Shown here: positions 11,058-21,989 of the stretch, piece after piece
Numbering within the stretch: position 1 is the stretch's first letter
Layout: each line of letters opens with the position of its first letter
Assembly (NCBI GenBank): GCA_963585895.1
Contig: OY757934.1
Span: 43,521,850-43,585,849, forward strand
DNA: 64,000 bases
Direction of reading: 5' to 3'
Origin: Sepioteuthis lessoniana
Taxonomy: Eukaryota; Mollusca; Cephalopoda; Myopsida; Loliginidae
Notes under the pieces: generated by a model
What the model was told of the DNA's origin: nothing
The model's database searches: none
What the model saw: the letters and a program-made list of their open reading frames with translations, nothing else
Made by a program: the position numbers and the translations under genes

Positions 11058-11580
11058 CAATATATCCACACGGCCGGTCCCCACTATCTCAACTTCTTAA
11101 ACCAGTTCATGGCCATCTGATCGTCCATGGCACCTCCCATCTCCGGCCGGGGGCATTTCACATGCTTTACAAACACACAACAAACACAGCATATATAACC
11201 GAGAGTGGAAGAGAGAACAAACAAGCACAGATTTGGGTTACCCCCAAGCGCAAGAAGGGAGAAGTTTTGGCATTTTTCTGTGCATCTATGACTACCGCGA
11301 GCGTGTATCCGAGCGAAATTCCCTCGCAGACACCAGGAACGCTGACTTATGTTTTCGCGTTGACCGACCCGGCCTCTGTGTCCACAGGTCCCAACTCCCC
11401 GCTCAGCAGCCGCCTTTTTCTGACTATCGCCTTTCCCTAACTGTCGCTAACTCCTATCTTCCGTTGACTGCTCTGGCACCTTGCCTTTTCTCGTCTTCTT
11501 CCAGTCTCTTAGGAAATCTCACGCGCAAGCCCCTTGTGTGGCTTTCAGTCAGTGGTTCCTGTCAACTTTTTATTTAAGGG
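11058..11580 (+). other. GC-richer unassigned block with TATA-like box
   Basis: Base composition differs sharply from the surrounding AT-rich repeats, with CCGGCCGGGGGC-type segments and many CpGs. A TATATAA at 11192-11198 has GC-rich sequence upstream. TGTGTCCACAG at about 11379 resembles a 3' splice site. Two overlapping frames of 142 and 114 residues read through it, but neither has recognisable domains. It could be an LTR with its promoter or a promoter-associated host exon. Confidence 0.35.
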
Positions 11581-11619
11581 ATACATGATTTCAATTCAGA
11601 CATTCTGCTTTAACCTACT

Positions 11620-12410
11620 GTCTTTTATGTCTGTCCATATTTATTTACAAACTGAATTCTAACCTTTAATTACTTAAAACCATACATCTGCATGCAAATT
11701 ATTTGTGTTAGATAGGAATACTTGAAATCATACATCAGTATGTATATTATTTGTATTGGATAGAAGTAAGTAAGTAAAGTTGGCGACTGAGGTCGAGGGC
11801 GACAAGAAAGCTCCCTTTTCAATAGCTACTACACCAAGGTGTAGGGGAGGGCGCTACTCCTTTCCCTGGATTGCTCCACTTTACCCTTGATACGTACCTT
11901 ATATTGCTGAGTGTTAAACAAGGAGGTATCAAGTGCCATTTTTAAAGTCTTTGGTATGACGCGACCTGGGATTGAACCCAGGTCTCCCGAACCATTGGGG
12001 AACTCTCTACACACTAGGCCAATGAGCTGGTGAAGAAGTACTTGATATATAATTGTTAATTATTTGTTCTAGGAGTGGCTACTTAAAGCTATAATTGTAC
12101 AGTAAGGATTATTATGAGTTAATTGAATCCCTACAACTGTGTGCAAAGAAATGACTATTATCATAATAAATAGAAAATAATCTCTGGAAATCATATAATC
12201 ATTAGAGTTGAATACAAATACTTGAAACCATTCAACAAAATGATTTGTATTCTATAGGAATTCTTAATATCACTTAATTGTGAATAGAAAATCTTAAGAA
12301 ATAACTATACAAAAATGTATATACAATAAACACAATTTCCTAACATCTAGGCTAAAAATAACTCTAGATGGGTTGACATGCCGTTAAAATCAATCAGTCA
12401 GTAAATCATT
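11620..12410 (+). repeat. HT repeat body and E-type tail, interrupted
   Basis: Body units (CATACATCTGCATGCAAATT, GATAGGAATACTTGAAATCA) are interrupted by SINE-C. The tail at about 12343-12400 reads CCTAACATCTAGGC with GACATGCCGTTAAAATCAAT. Confidence 0.7.
11769..12033 (-). mobile_element. SINE-C copy
   Basis: On the minus strand the tRNA-like head (CTAGTGTGTAGAGAGTTCCC) is followed by the B-box-like GGGTTCAATCCCAGGTC, then a body with GTATCAAGGGTAAAGTGG and a TCGCCAACTTTAC end. AGAAGTA at 11762-11768 and 12034-12040 is a likely 7-bp target duplication. Confidence 0.85.
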
Positions 12411-12666
12411 ATATGTATAGATACATATTTACAAAGTGTAACTAAGTACGTCATAAAAGATATTCGAGATCACGAAGATAGTGTTGCATCAATTATCCAA
12501 GATGAGGAAGCATACATTAAATAAAAAAACTATTTGAAATCTTGGATTTTTATTTGGTCTTAATCATAACCCACTGGCACCACTCCGAAAATTTTTGACT
12601 ATTTCAGCTGAGAAATAGATCACATGTATTGACACATTAACTTTTAAAAAATGGTAGTGCTTACTT

Positions 12667-12669
<3 letters not shown>

Positions 12670-12703
<34 letters not shown>
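12670..12703. repeat. (TA)n microsatellite
   Basis: An uninterrupted TA run. Confidence 0.95.
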
Positions 12704-12705
<2 letters not shown>

Positions 12706-12853
12706 CTGAGCAGGCTTGTGTATCAATCCAAGTCTATATTAGTAAACGTATGTATCAGTTCATTTGTCCGTCCCTATTGAATAACGTCAGTAATTTCTGT
12801 CGTCGCTTCTACTTCTCTGGGCATAGGAATAACAATTAAACCCACCGTTGTCT

Positions 12854-12907
12854 GAAGAAGAAGAAGAAGAAGAAGAAGAAGAAGAAGAAGAAGAAGAAGA
12901 AGAAGAA
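12854..12907. repeat. (GAA)n microsatellite
   Basis: Perfect GAA triplet array of about 54 bp. Purine-purine-pyrimidine runs of this type can form triplex DNA. Confidence 0.95.
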
Positions 12908-13208
12908 ATTTCCAGATGGACAATAGAGTAACCGAAAAAGAAGCTCACGTCAATTTCAGACGCTTGACTGGGTGCGTAGGTAGTGTAGACTGGAATTTGT
13001 TTATAGTATTAAGAGAGACATATGCAAAAGTGTGGGTGTTGTTAATTGTGGCGATACGGAGAAACGTTTGTTCGTGTGTAAGAATATTTCAAGATGGCTG
13101 ACTCTAAAGAATCGTTCAAGATTCATTCCGGTTAAAGTAATGGTTTGTTCAATAGACGCGTACAAGGAAAAAGCATTCGTGACTATATGTATATGGGGGC
13201 GGGGAATG

Positions 13209-14172
13209 GAGACCAAAATAGATATGTGTGAGGTAAGATAGGAGACAAAATTAGATATAAGAGGGGTAAGATCGGAGAGGAAATTAAATATGTGTAGGTT
13301 AAGATCGGACACAAAAATAGATATGTGTAGGGTAAGATCGAATAGAAAAATAGGTGTGTGTGGGGTAAGAGAGGATACAGAAATAGATATGTGTGGGGTA
13401 AGATCGGACACAAAAATAGATATGTGTGGGGTAAGATCGGACACAAAAATAGATATGTGTGGGGTAAGATCGGACACAAAAATAGATATTTGTGGGGTAC
13501 GATCGGATACAAAAATAGATATTTGTGGGGTACGATCGGATAAAAAAATTGATATTTGTGGGGTACGATCGGACACAAAAATAGATATTTGTGGGGTACG
13601 ATCGGATACAAAAATAGATATTTGTGGGGTACGATCGGATACAAAAATAGATATGTGTGGGGTACGATCGGATACAAAAATTGATATTTGTTGGGTACGA
13701 TCAGATACAAAAATAGATATGTGTGAGGTACGATCGGATAAAAAAATAGATATTTGTGGGGTACGATCAGATAGAAAAATAGGTATTTGTGGGGTATGAT
13801 CGGATACAAAAATAGATATGTGTAGGGTACGATTGGATACAAGAATAGATATGTGTGAAGTACGGTCGGATAGAAAAATAGATATTTGTGGGGTAAGATC
13901 GGATAGAAAAATAGATATGTGTGGGGTAAGATTGAAGACAAATATAGATATGAGTGGAGTAACATTGGAGTGAAAATTATATAAGTGTGGGGTAAGATCA
14001 AAGAGAAAATTAGGTAAGTATTGAGTAAGATCGCATAGAAGAATAGATATTTGTGGGGTAAGATCAGATAGAAAAATAGATATTTGTGGGGTACGATCGG
14101 ATAGAAAAATAGATATTTGTGGGGTAAGATCGGAGACAAAAATAGATATGTGTGGGGTAAGATCGGAGGCAA
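13209..14172. repeat. 33-bp minisatellite, about 29 units
   Basis: The unit has the form GATATGTGTGGGG, TAAGATCGGA, CACAAAAATA. The period is 33 bp, a multiple of three. The unit lacks stops in several frames, so long spurious reading frames appear on both strands, with 11-residue peptide repeats. Units vary at GTGTG versus TTGTG and TAAG versus TACG. Purity falls near 13925-14040. Confidence 0.92.
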
Positions 14173-14177
14173 TCCTG

Positions 14178-14395
14178 TCGTAACGTTTATCGTCGTAGGA
14201 AGTGGACTCGCCTCCCTGACTTCAAATCAAGAACGAGGCTCTGCATTTCACATAGTGCAAATAACCTTACGAACCACATAAATCCGACTATTCTTCTTCC
14301 AGTTATGGGTAAATAGTAGGACAGACTAGGCTTTTTAACCTTGGTATGTCAATCAGTGTAGGAGAAAGAAAACTCTGAATCAAAATCAGTTGAAA
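14178..14395 (+). mobile_element. SINE-A copy, diverged
   Basis: Head GTAACGTTTATCGTCGTAGG, then CATTTCACATAGTGC, GGTAAATAGTAGGACAGAC and GTAGGAGAAAGAAAACTC. It directly abuts the minisatellite. Confidence 0.75.
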
Positions 14396-14399
14396 GCTC

Positions 14400-15174
14400 G
14401 GAGAAGGATGAGCCCTGCCGGGCTATTTCTGCTAAAAACACACTACATGAGTCCCGCCTCTCACGTCGAAAACCAGGTTTCGGAACCAATAAAGATCGGA
14501 GACAAAAGTAGATATATGTGGGATAAACCAAAAATGATTTAAGAAATCTTTTCTTTTCTACATTGTTTAAAATACTTTTTCTTAATCAATTAGAATCATA
14601 GATAAATTATCAATTTTTTAAAAACTTAATTTCGAACCTACTTCAATATTATAAATAACGATAAAAGTAAGTATTTTTTCCAGTAGGTATGGAATTATAC
14701 TGTACCTGCTTAACAACTGTGGTTTATATCTTTTAGATGAAAATCTACATTCTTTTCCTTCAAGAGTGCATGTATTCTCATAATCTTTAAATTATCTTAA
14801 ACTGTACGAATACATCATGGTTTGCATAAATATTTGTACTGCTATTACAGCTTTCGCTTGCAGTATGGAAAATTTCAATTAAAGTCCTATATATGCTAAC
14901 GCAAAAGTATATTTTCCCACTACATAGTGACACACTCTCACACAGATCTTTCACTTACACAAGATATGTTCATTTAAATTAAGGCTAACAAAAACTACTA
15001 TATTTCATGTAGGAATTTTCACTTTCTCTCTTAAAATATTTACGCTCCGATCAATATTATCTTTTCTTACAATAAAAAAACTTCGTAACTTCTGTTTTCA
15101 CACAATTTAAAGAAATGAAAATTTATTAATTTGTCGATCGATGTTTTATTTAATTATTTACATCTTTGTCTGCA
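14400..15174. other. No recognised feature
   Basis: AT-rich sequence. A short GGATAAACC..GATCGGAGACAAAAG remnant at about 14492-14525 resembles one minisatellite unit. Nothing else is identifiable. Confidence 0.5.
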
Positions 15175-15815
15175 ATAGTGAGGCTCCAGTTCTGGAGCTC
15201 TCGAGGAATGTGGAGTTGCCCTTTATTGCTATTACTCCCAGTTCAACTCTGACCTAGTTTTCAGGTCCCATGTATCGTTCAAAGAGATTTGTAAACTATT
15301 TGTAGTAGATTTTTATCATTAAGGTTTTTCGGACTATTGTCTTCATCTTTATTCTTATTTCCACAACGTTTCGGCCGATATGTCCTCCGGCCTTCTTCAG
15401 GTGTTTGTCGAACTAGGGAACCTTCACGGAACTTCGAACTACGTCCTTCATTGAAACCACGGGGGTCGCCTGTTCTGATTCCGTTTTGTTACTCGCCTGT
15501 AGTGAGGATTGAACCTGAAACCTCCAGCTGATTGTCTCTCTAGAAGCTTAGGGAACCAACGCCTATAACCGTTACGCCATGCATCCTTCGTTGTGGAAAT
15601 AAAAATAAAGATGAAGACAATAGTCCGAAAAACCTTAATGATAAAAATCAACAAGCTTCGTCTCAGAAATTTAGACAACTATTTGTAGTAGATAGGAATA
15701 TTTGATATGGACTACACAAAAAATATAAATATGAACATACAATGTATGCAATTCCCTAACCTCTGGCATAAAATAACCCTACATAGGTTGACATCCCATT
15801 AAAACCATTCAATCT
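15175..15815 (+). repeat. HT repeat, E-type, with nested insertion
   Basis: Head at 15178-15290 (GGCTCCAGTTCTGGAGCTCT, TTACTCCCAG), body resuming at 15694 and E-type tail at 15765-15812 (CTGGCATAAAATAACCC, GGTTGACATCCC). A 366-bp retroposed element interrupts it. Confidence 0.75.
15311..15676 (-). mobile_element. Retroposed fold-back element with tRNA-like and hammerhead-like parts
   Basis: The insertion is bounded by a perfect 17-bp direct repeat AACTATTTGTAGTAGAT (15294-15310 and 15677-15693). Near-identical 61-bp inverted repeats lie at 15308-15368 and 15589-15649, with one mismatch. On the minus strand the interior holds a tRNA-like head (GGCGTAACGGTTATAGGCG, B-box-like AGGTTCAATCC). It also holds CTGAAGA, a GGCCG/CGGCC hairpin and GAAAC at 15368-15400, close to a hammerhead core. 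Long inverted repeats plus a 17-bp target duplication fit a Penelope-type or Penelope-mobilised element better than a DNA transposon. Confidence 0.65.
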
Positions 15816-15999
15816 ATACCGAAGTCATTTTTTCCCAAATAAATATATGGTTTCAAGAACTAAATGATAATCATTTGTAAACAATTATAGCTTCAACTAT
15901 TCTCCTTACAAATAATTTACACTCAATTATATGGTTTCAATTATTCCTATTTAATACAAATAATTTATAAATATATCTAACCCAATAGATGGGAGACTA

Positions 16000-16300
16000 A
16001 AAGGCACTACCACTTCGGATCAGAGTTGATTTAACTACGAAAGAGGAATTTCATTCTAACCATAGCAGATCCTCATCACCAGATGAAGTTTAGAGTCATA
16101 CCGAGGACACAACAAAGTAATGAAAAAAATAATCCGTCGGCAGTTTTACCACGGCGTAATAGCAAAGTGGGATTGAGTCCACAAGCAGAAGTTGAGCCTC
16201 ATCACCGGATGCAGTTGAGTGTCATGCTAAGGGCACTCTTTTTTTTTTTTTTTTGGAAGCGTCTTAATCATTTTCAAGGAATACAATGGGCGTAATTCAA
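16000..16300 (-). repeat. HT head, E-type, minus strand
   Basis: CACTACCACTTCGGATCAGA and CATCACCAGATGAAGTTTAG mark the inverted head. The 16085-16250 part is shared with 24520-24680. Confidence 0.65.
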
Positions 16301-16419
16301 AGTTTGTAGATCGGGTGGATATGGAATCATGTTGTACAAAGCGTTGGATTGAGATGTCTCCTTGTAAGGGTGGTTAGCATCTTTGTCACTCAACGTTGAT
16401 CAACATTGGAACCACCTTT

Positions 16420-16768
16420 GATTGGTTTGGTTTGGTTTTATGCCATATTAATCATTGGAGGTTATTTAATGCCAAATCCATTTATATACATTTAAACAGT
16501 TCTCTTTCAAACAATTCAGTTTAGCATAAGTACAGTTTAAATGTCAAACACTTCTATTTGACTCATAGATATGAACCTATCAGTTGCTACCACTCTAGGC
16601 CAGAATGGACATGGGAGTAATGGCAATGAAAGAGTACTCCGCATTCTCCAAAGCTCCAGCATTACTGAAGCCTCACCATCAGATTTAGTGTCATACTCGC
16701 TGGGGAAGTCTTACCTCTCTGCAGAGATGCAGTCGGTGTATTCTACTACCCCAGCCGACTGGGCCGGA
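16420..16768 (-). repeat. HT repeat, compact copy
   Basis: Reverse tail at 16432 (GGTTTTATGCCATATTAATC), short body and a full inverted head ending CTCTGCAGAGATGCAGTCGG. Confidence 0.8.
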
Positions 16769-16869
16769 ACCACCTTTGAGGGCCCACAGTTCTCATGTGC
16801 TGCTGATGCGTGTTAAAAATCCGCAGATCGTTGTCTTAGCATTATTGCTGCTGTCATATACGAAGTTTA

Positions 16870-16968
16870 ATCTTGTTTGGCAAAACGACAGTTTGGAACA
16901 CAGTTAGAATCGAACCCACTAGTAACGGTCTCCTAGAATAGCTTGCTAACTATTACATAGTCCGTCTT
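16870..16968 (-). mobile_element. tRNA-like SINE fragment (fourth type)
   Basis: On the minus strand a B-box-like GGGTTCGATTC precedes a degenerate body. The same fragment type occurs at 23240-23310, 43535-43625 and 56270-56380. Confidence 0.45.
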
Positions 16969-16969
16969 G

Positions 16970-17120
16970 TCGGCTGGGGATGTAGAATACACCGACTGCA
17001 TCTCTTGTAGAGGGGCAAGACCCCCTAAGTATGACACTAAATTGTATTCGGTAGTGAGGTTACAGTTCTGGTGTTCTGGGGATTGTGGAGTCACCCCTTC
17101 CTCGACATTTCTACCGGGTA
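16970..17120 (+). repeat. HT head
   Basis: GGCTGGGGATGTAGAATACA, CCGACTGCATCTCTTGTAGA and AAGTATGACACTAAATTG identify a solitary head. Confidence 0.7.
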
Positions 17121-17369
17121 CAATTGAAATCGTTTTTTTTATTCATTGCTTTGTGGTTATGTTTTTGGATAATCCGTTGAACCTAATCCATAGAACGGTA
17201 ACTAAACGTTATTGTTTTTTTAGTTACATGTTTTTCATGGTGTAAAGTTTGGTGATAAATAATACATGATAGTATCTATTTTGATTGCATAATTTTACAC
17301 TCAGAATGAAATTCTGATATATTTGGTTTAGAAGAAAATTAACATCTCATTAAAATGTATCTATTGCCC

Positions 17370-17370
<1 letters not shown>

Positions 17371-17421
<51 letters not shown>

Positions 17422-17518
17422 CAACCTCTTTACATGACCAGGATGTGACATCAGGTAAATTTTTTAACGAAGTTTAACTGGTTTGAACAAAGGGATATAT
17501 ATATATATATATATATAT
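17371..17518. repeat. (TA)n runs flanking a SINE-A 3' fragment
   Basis: TA arrays at 17371-17418 and 17497-17518 enclose a minus-strand SINE-A 3' fragment (CCAACCTCTTTACATGACC to GAAGTTTAACTGGTTTGAAC). Confidence 0.8.
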
Positions 17519-17554
17519 AGTCAAATTGACAGCACAGATTCACTTGATTCTGTC

Positions 17555-18430
17555 TCGAACCATCAGCCCCTATCATTCATCAGTTTTGAGAAGTCCTTTA
17601 GATGGTACCCAGTGTCTGCATAAAGCTGATTAATGTAAGTTTTTTTTTATTACTGCGTCCATATGTAGGAATCTATAAGGAGAACATCGCTTCTGAGTTC
17701 ACCTTTACTTCCTAACAGTGCCCAGAATGTTTATTCGTCTTATTTGGATGATTTGTGAGATGGTAGGCAAAGTGGCCATACAGATGCTCTTTTGTGGAAT
17801 TCTGCTTCCAGGATCTGTTCAAAACAACACTCAGCATCCTTATGTAGCTCCCATTAAGGGTTTTCTCCAGGCGTTTCCTTAAAGTCCAGGTCGTGCAGTC
17901 ATATTATAGTACTGACAAATTTATAGCCTGAAAGAATTCCCGTTTTCTCTTAACAGAGAGATCACATTTTTATATGGTCGATAATCTATCGATAGCAGTC
18001 CATGCCTTTCTTTAAGCGTATATCGACATCACCTTCAGTACATGAGATGTTACTACCAAGTTATATGCAATGGTCTACTAATTTCAGAGGCTTGTTATTT
18101 GATGTTAAGAAAATACCATCTGGTTTAAAACACGATTCTGAGGTTGATTTTCTTGGAAGAAAAGGGAGGTAGCAACCTTTTATCCACTTCTCTATTGAAT
18201 AATAGAAGAAGTATGTCTTCTAATTTCTTGGTCTTCCTTACTTCCGGTGGTATTTCGTCGAGACCTGCTGCTTTTCTGCTCTTAACTTTTTCAGAACTGT
18301 GTCAAGTTCTTCCTCCATAAAGTCTCAAAGTCTGATATCTACTTGGCCATTATTAATCTCTTTGATAGATTTATCTCAGATTTCTGGAGATTTTCTAAGC
18401 AGATTCTTGGAATGTTTTCTTTTCCACATC
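17555..18430 (-). mobile_element. Old RTE-like LINE relic
   Basis: The minus strand shows decayed reverse transcriptase sequence in order. KAAGLDEIPPEVRKTKKLED at about 18235-18275 matches the entry segment of RTE-type reverse transcriptases. Further downstream, at 17640-17990, the sequence aligns by eye with the C-terminal part seen intact at 26101-26685 and 60465-60930. Stops and frameshifts are frequent and the central catalytic region is missing. It is clearly more diverged than the other copies, so it is an older insertion. Confidence 0.7.
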
Positions 18431-18539
18431 TGAAGCCTTTTTATCTTAAGGAATTTTCTTTATTATCCGTTGCTTTGTTTTAATAAATAAGTATAGCTTA
18501 AAGAATCTGTTGCCCGATTTTTTACAATTTTTTAAAAAG

Positions 18540-18615
18540 AGAATTTAAGTATTTTCTATAAGAATTTATGTATTTTCTATAAGAATTGAAGTATTTTCTA
18601 AAAGAATTTGACGAA
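18540..18615. repeat. 21-bp tandem repeat, about 3.5 units
   Basis: The unit is GTATTTTCTATAAGAATT plus three bases. Confidence 0.85.
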
Positions 18616-18954
18616 TGTTTGAGCAGGTGTTGTGGTTTATCTAATGTGTTGCAGGAGTTTATGAAAAAAACAAACAAAAACAAAACAAATACAAAAAAAT
18701 ACAAAACCCCCAAAAAACAAAAAACAATAAAAAACAATAAAATTAAATGAAATAACATGCTCGTTATCTATGAAAATATCTATAAGAAGAACTGATGCTT
18801 ATATTCTTCTTCTCTATCTCTCCATCCATCTGTCTGTCTGTCTGTCTCTCTTCTATATATATATAAATATATAAATCGTATGCAAACAAATGAGCTCTTG
18901 CTTGTCTAAAATGTTATCTACAAAGTATTCATTTAGAAATCTTAGGTTTAACAT

Positions 18955-19057
18955 ATGCAAAACCATAATTTGGCATTAAATAACCTACAAAGGTTGATAT
19001 GCCATAAAATCCAACCAACCAACCAACCAACCAACCAACCATCTATCTATCTATCTG
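18955..19057 (+). repeat. HT tail with (CCAA)n(TCTA)n
   Basis: AATTTGGCATTAAATAACC and GGTTGATATGCCATAAAA form the tail hairpin at about 18965-19008, followed directly by CCAA and CTAT simple repeats. Confidence 0.85.
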
Positions 19058-19058
19058 A

Positions 19059-19249
19059 ATATTTACACAACCACTCTGTTCAAGCAGGATGGGACTCAAG
19101 GTCAACTTTTAAACGGAGTTTAACAGGTTTGAATTCAGAGTTTTACTTCTAGACTGGTTGCCATACATGGGTTAAAGAGCTAAGTCTGTTCTATTTACCC
19201 ATAGCTGGAGGATTTGAACTCGGGTCTCTGCGTTCATTTCTTATAGCGA

Positions 19250-19252
<3 letters not shown>
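19059..19252 (-). mobile_element. SINE-A copy
   Basis: Reads on the plus strand from CAGGATGGGACTCAAGGTCA to the B-box complement GGATTTGAACTCGGG and TTATAGCGATAAC. The head merges into TA repeats. Confidence 0.75.

Positions 19253-19321
<69 letters not shown>
19253..19321. repeat. (TA)n(TG)n microsatellite
   Basis: Compound TA then TG array. Confidence 0.95.
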
Positions 19322-19326
<5 letters not shown>

Positions 19327-19362
19327 ATGTGATAAAATGAATAGGTCCACGAGTAGATTTCT

Positions 19363-19450
19363 TTTCTAAGTTATTTATTTTTCTTCTACACGTCTTTCAA
19401 GTGCATTGACACTTTCATCAGGAAGTTTATGATATTTAATGACGGAGTCG
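19363..19450 (-). other. Hammerhead-like core, probably Penelope-type 3' remnant
   Basis: On the minus strand CTGATGA is followed by a perfect AAGTG/CACTT hairpin and GAAAG (19395-19421). The order fits a hammerhead core, but GAAAG and the missing cleavage triplet argue against activity. Confidence 0.4.
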
Positions 19451-19639
19451 TCTTTGATTTATATAGTGGCGACTGTCTTGATAAAGTTGTTGTTCTTTTT
19501 AATTCCAGAATTTTTGTCTGAGAGTTTCCAAGTCACGTTAATGCGTTAATTATCCGTGACAGATATGTATGCATGTAAGTATGTATGTATGTATGTATGT
19601 ACGCATATCTGTGATTTTGATATATATGCATTTCAATAT

Positions 19640-20110
19640 TTTATATACAAAGGTCATTTAATAAATAATGTGAATGCCGCCTAAAGGGTTGACAATAGAA
19701 ACCACTATTTACAGTTCCAATTTTTTCAAGAAAATCAATAGTGAAGGATCCTTTCTTGTCCTAGAAGAATGTCAGCATGTCTATTTTTACTGACCCTAGC
19801 GCTCGGAATTTTTTCATTACCAGAGAGGCAATGTGTTCTCACTCCATAGTTTGTCTTTTCGACTCAATTTCGTTGCAGCAAAATCATGTCTAGCCCATTT
19901 GTAAACATTTTTTTACTAAAATAGATTTTATCGTACACATCACACATTATTTTGTAAATTTCACATGGTTTGTACTTTTCAGATACGAAAAATTTGATTA
20001 CAGACCTCTGTTAAAATCTAGAGTTCTCTATTTGATTTGCTACCATTTTAAATAGCCTCAAAACAAATATTTCTGCGTAATTAAAATAATTCTTAGTCTA
20101 AACCAATTCT
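19640..20110 (-). mobile_element. Mariner transposase C-terminal relic
   Basis: The minus strand reads, with frameshifts, as the catalytic half of a mariner transposase. KRQTMEWEH is followed by KKFR and then by a D-KG-FTIDFLEK segment that corresponds to a conserved catalytic block of the family. The same region recurs at 40905-41335. No terminal inverted repeats remain. Confidence 0.6.
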
Positions 20111-20193
20111 AAACAATGCAGAGTGGATATTTTTTGTAAAAAATTTTGTAAAAAAATTCTTTTTTTCTAAAAAATCTTATTGATTAAATAGAT

Positions 20194-20196
<3 letters not shown>

Positions 20197-20226
<30 letters not shown>
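20197..20226. repeat. (TA)n microsatellite
   Basis: TA run. Confidence 0.95.
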
Positions 20227-20232
<6 letters not shown>

Positions 20233-20485
20233 AAATATAAACCCTATTATCTATTAAAAATATGTATAAGAAGTCTTCCTCGTCCTGTTTCTGTCTCTGT
20301 TTCTCTCTATATGTATATATGTATTAGAATTGCAAAATGTTACATATGTTGGCATTCTTATACGTTTGCCTTTCAAATTCTTAATATACAAAAAGCTTTC
20401 TGTTGGATATTGAACATTGTTACAGGAAATACTGCCAGACAACTGTAAGCAATTCTATAAATTATCGATTTCATGATAATCAATC

Positions 20486-21630
20486 ATAAGTTGACCAATA
20501 CACAAGTAATGATTTTGTAAGGTTGTAATTCAAACATTGAGAAGGACGAGGAACAATCCTTGGCTTTAAAAAATGACGTCTCTGAACTAATGATCTGATG
20601 AGCATAAATGAGCGGTCGACCAATACACGAGTAATAATTTTGTAAGGTTGGAATTCAAACATAATGAGAAGGACTAGGAACAATCCTTGGCTTTAAAAAT
20701 GAATTCTATGAATTAATGATCGGATGAGCATAAATGAGCGGTCGACCAATACACGAGTAATAATTTTGTAAGGTTGGAATTCAAACATAATGAGAAGGAC
20801 TAGGAACAATCCTTGGCTTTAAAAATGAATTCTATGAATTAATGATCGGATGAGCATAAATGAGCGGTCGACCAATACACGAGTAATAATTTTGTAAGGT
20901 TGGAATTCAAACATAATGAGAAGGACTAGGAACAATCCTTGGCTTTAAAAATGAATTCTATGAATTAATGATCGGATGAGCATAAATGAGCGGTCGACCA
21001 ATACACGAGTAATAATTTTGTAAGGTTGGAATTCAAACATAATGAGAAGGACTAGGAACAATCCTTGGCTTTAAAAATGAATTCTATGAATTAATGATCG
21101 GATGAGCATAAATGAGCGGTCGACCAATACACGAGTAATAATTTTGTAAGGTTGGAATTCAAACATAATGAGAAGGACTAGGAACAATCCTTGGCTTTAA
21201 AAAATGAATTCTATGAATTAATGATCGGATGAGCATAAATGAGCGGTCGACCAATACACGAGTAATAATTTTGTAAGGTTGGAATTCAAACATAATGAGA
21301 AGGACTAGGAACAATCCTTGGCTTTAAAAAATGAATTCTATGAATTAATGATCGGATGAGCATAAATGAGCGGTCGACCAATACACGAGTAATAATTTTG
21401 TAAGGTTGGAATTCAAACATAATGAGAAGGACTAGGAACAATCCTTGGCTTTAAAAATGAATTCTCTGAATTAATGATCAAGGGTCGACCAATACACGAG
21501 TAATAATTTTGTAAGGTTAAAATTCAATAATGAGAAGGACTAAGAGCAATTTTTGGCTTTCAAAATGAATCCTATAAATTAGAGATATCGTAACCTAAAT
21601 CAATTGTCGACCTGTATTCGAGTATACATG
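20486..21630. repeat. 126-bp satellite, about eight units
   Basis: GCGGTCGACCAATACACGAG recurs at 20611, 20737, 20863, 20989, 21115, 21242 and 21369, spacing 126 to 127 bp. The last unit is shortened (21481). Central units are almost identical while the edges are diverged, the pattern expected of recent expansion by unequal exchange. Each unit includes TAATTTTGTAAGGTTGGAA and GAGAAGGACTAGGAACAATC. Confidence 0.95.
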
Positions 21631-21751
21631 GTAAGAGACACGGCGTGAATTTCTTAGAAATTGTTGTAAAATGAAACCTTGTTAATATTTGTGATAAGAA
21701 ATTTGACCCATCACAAACGTGGTTGGTAAGTACACGTAAGATCATCAACTA

Positions 21752-21985
21752 TTGGCATTGTAGGTAGAGTGTTCACCAATGGTCCGGGAGACCGAGGTTC
21801 AATCCCTTGTCGAATCATCCCAAAGTCTCAAAAATGGCACTTGATGTCTTCTGGTTTAACACTCAGTATTATAAGGTGTGGATCAAGGGTAAGGGGAACA
21901 ATTTAAGGAAAGGAGTAGTTCCCTTTCCTACACCTCTGTGTAGTAGCGATTGTAAAGGAGTCTTTTGGTCCCCCTCTTTACTATA
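21752..21985 (+). mobile_element. SINE-C copy
   Basis: Head TTGTAGGTAGAGTGTTCACC, B-box-like GAGGTTCAATCCC, body ATGGCACTTGATGTC and GATCAAGGGTAAGGGG. It abuts a minus-strand SINE-A at its 3' end. Confidence 0.85.
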
Positions 21986-21989
21986 TTTA

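Noticed and set aside
11012..11577. Two overlapping frames of 142 and 114 residues
   Set aside because: No domain, the start lies in a SINE and microsatellite, and overlap in two frames argues for chance openness of GC-richer DNA.
13183..14172. Minus-strand reading frame of 329 residues
   Set aside because: It is the translation of the 33-bp minisatellite. Openness follows from the triplet period, and other frames are open too.
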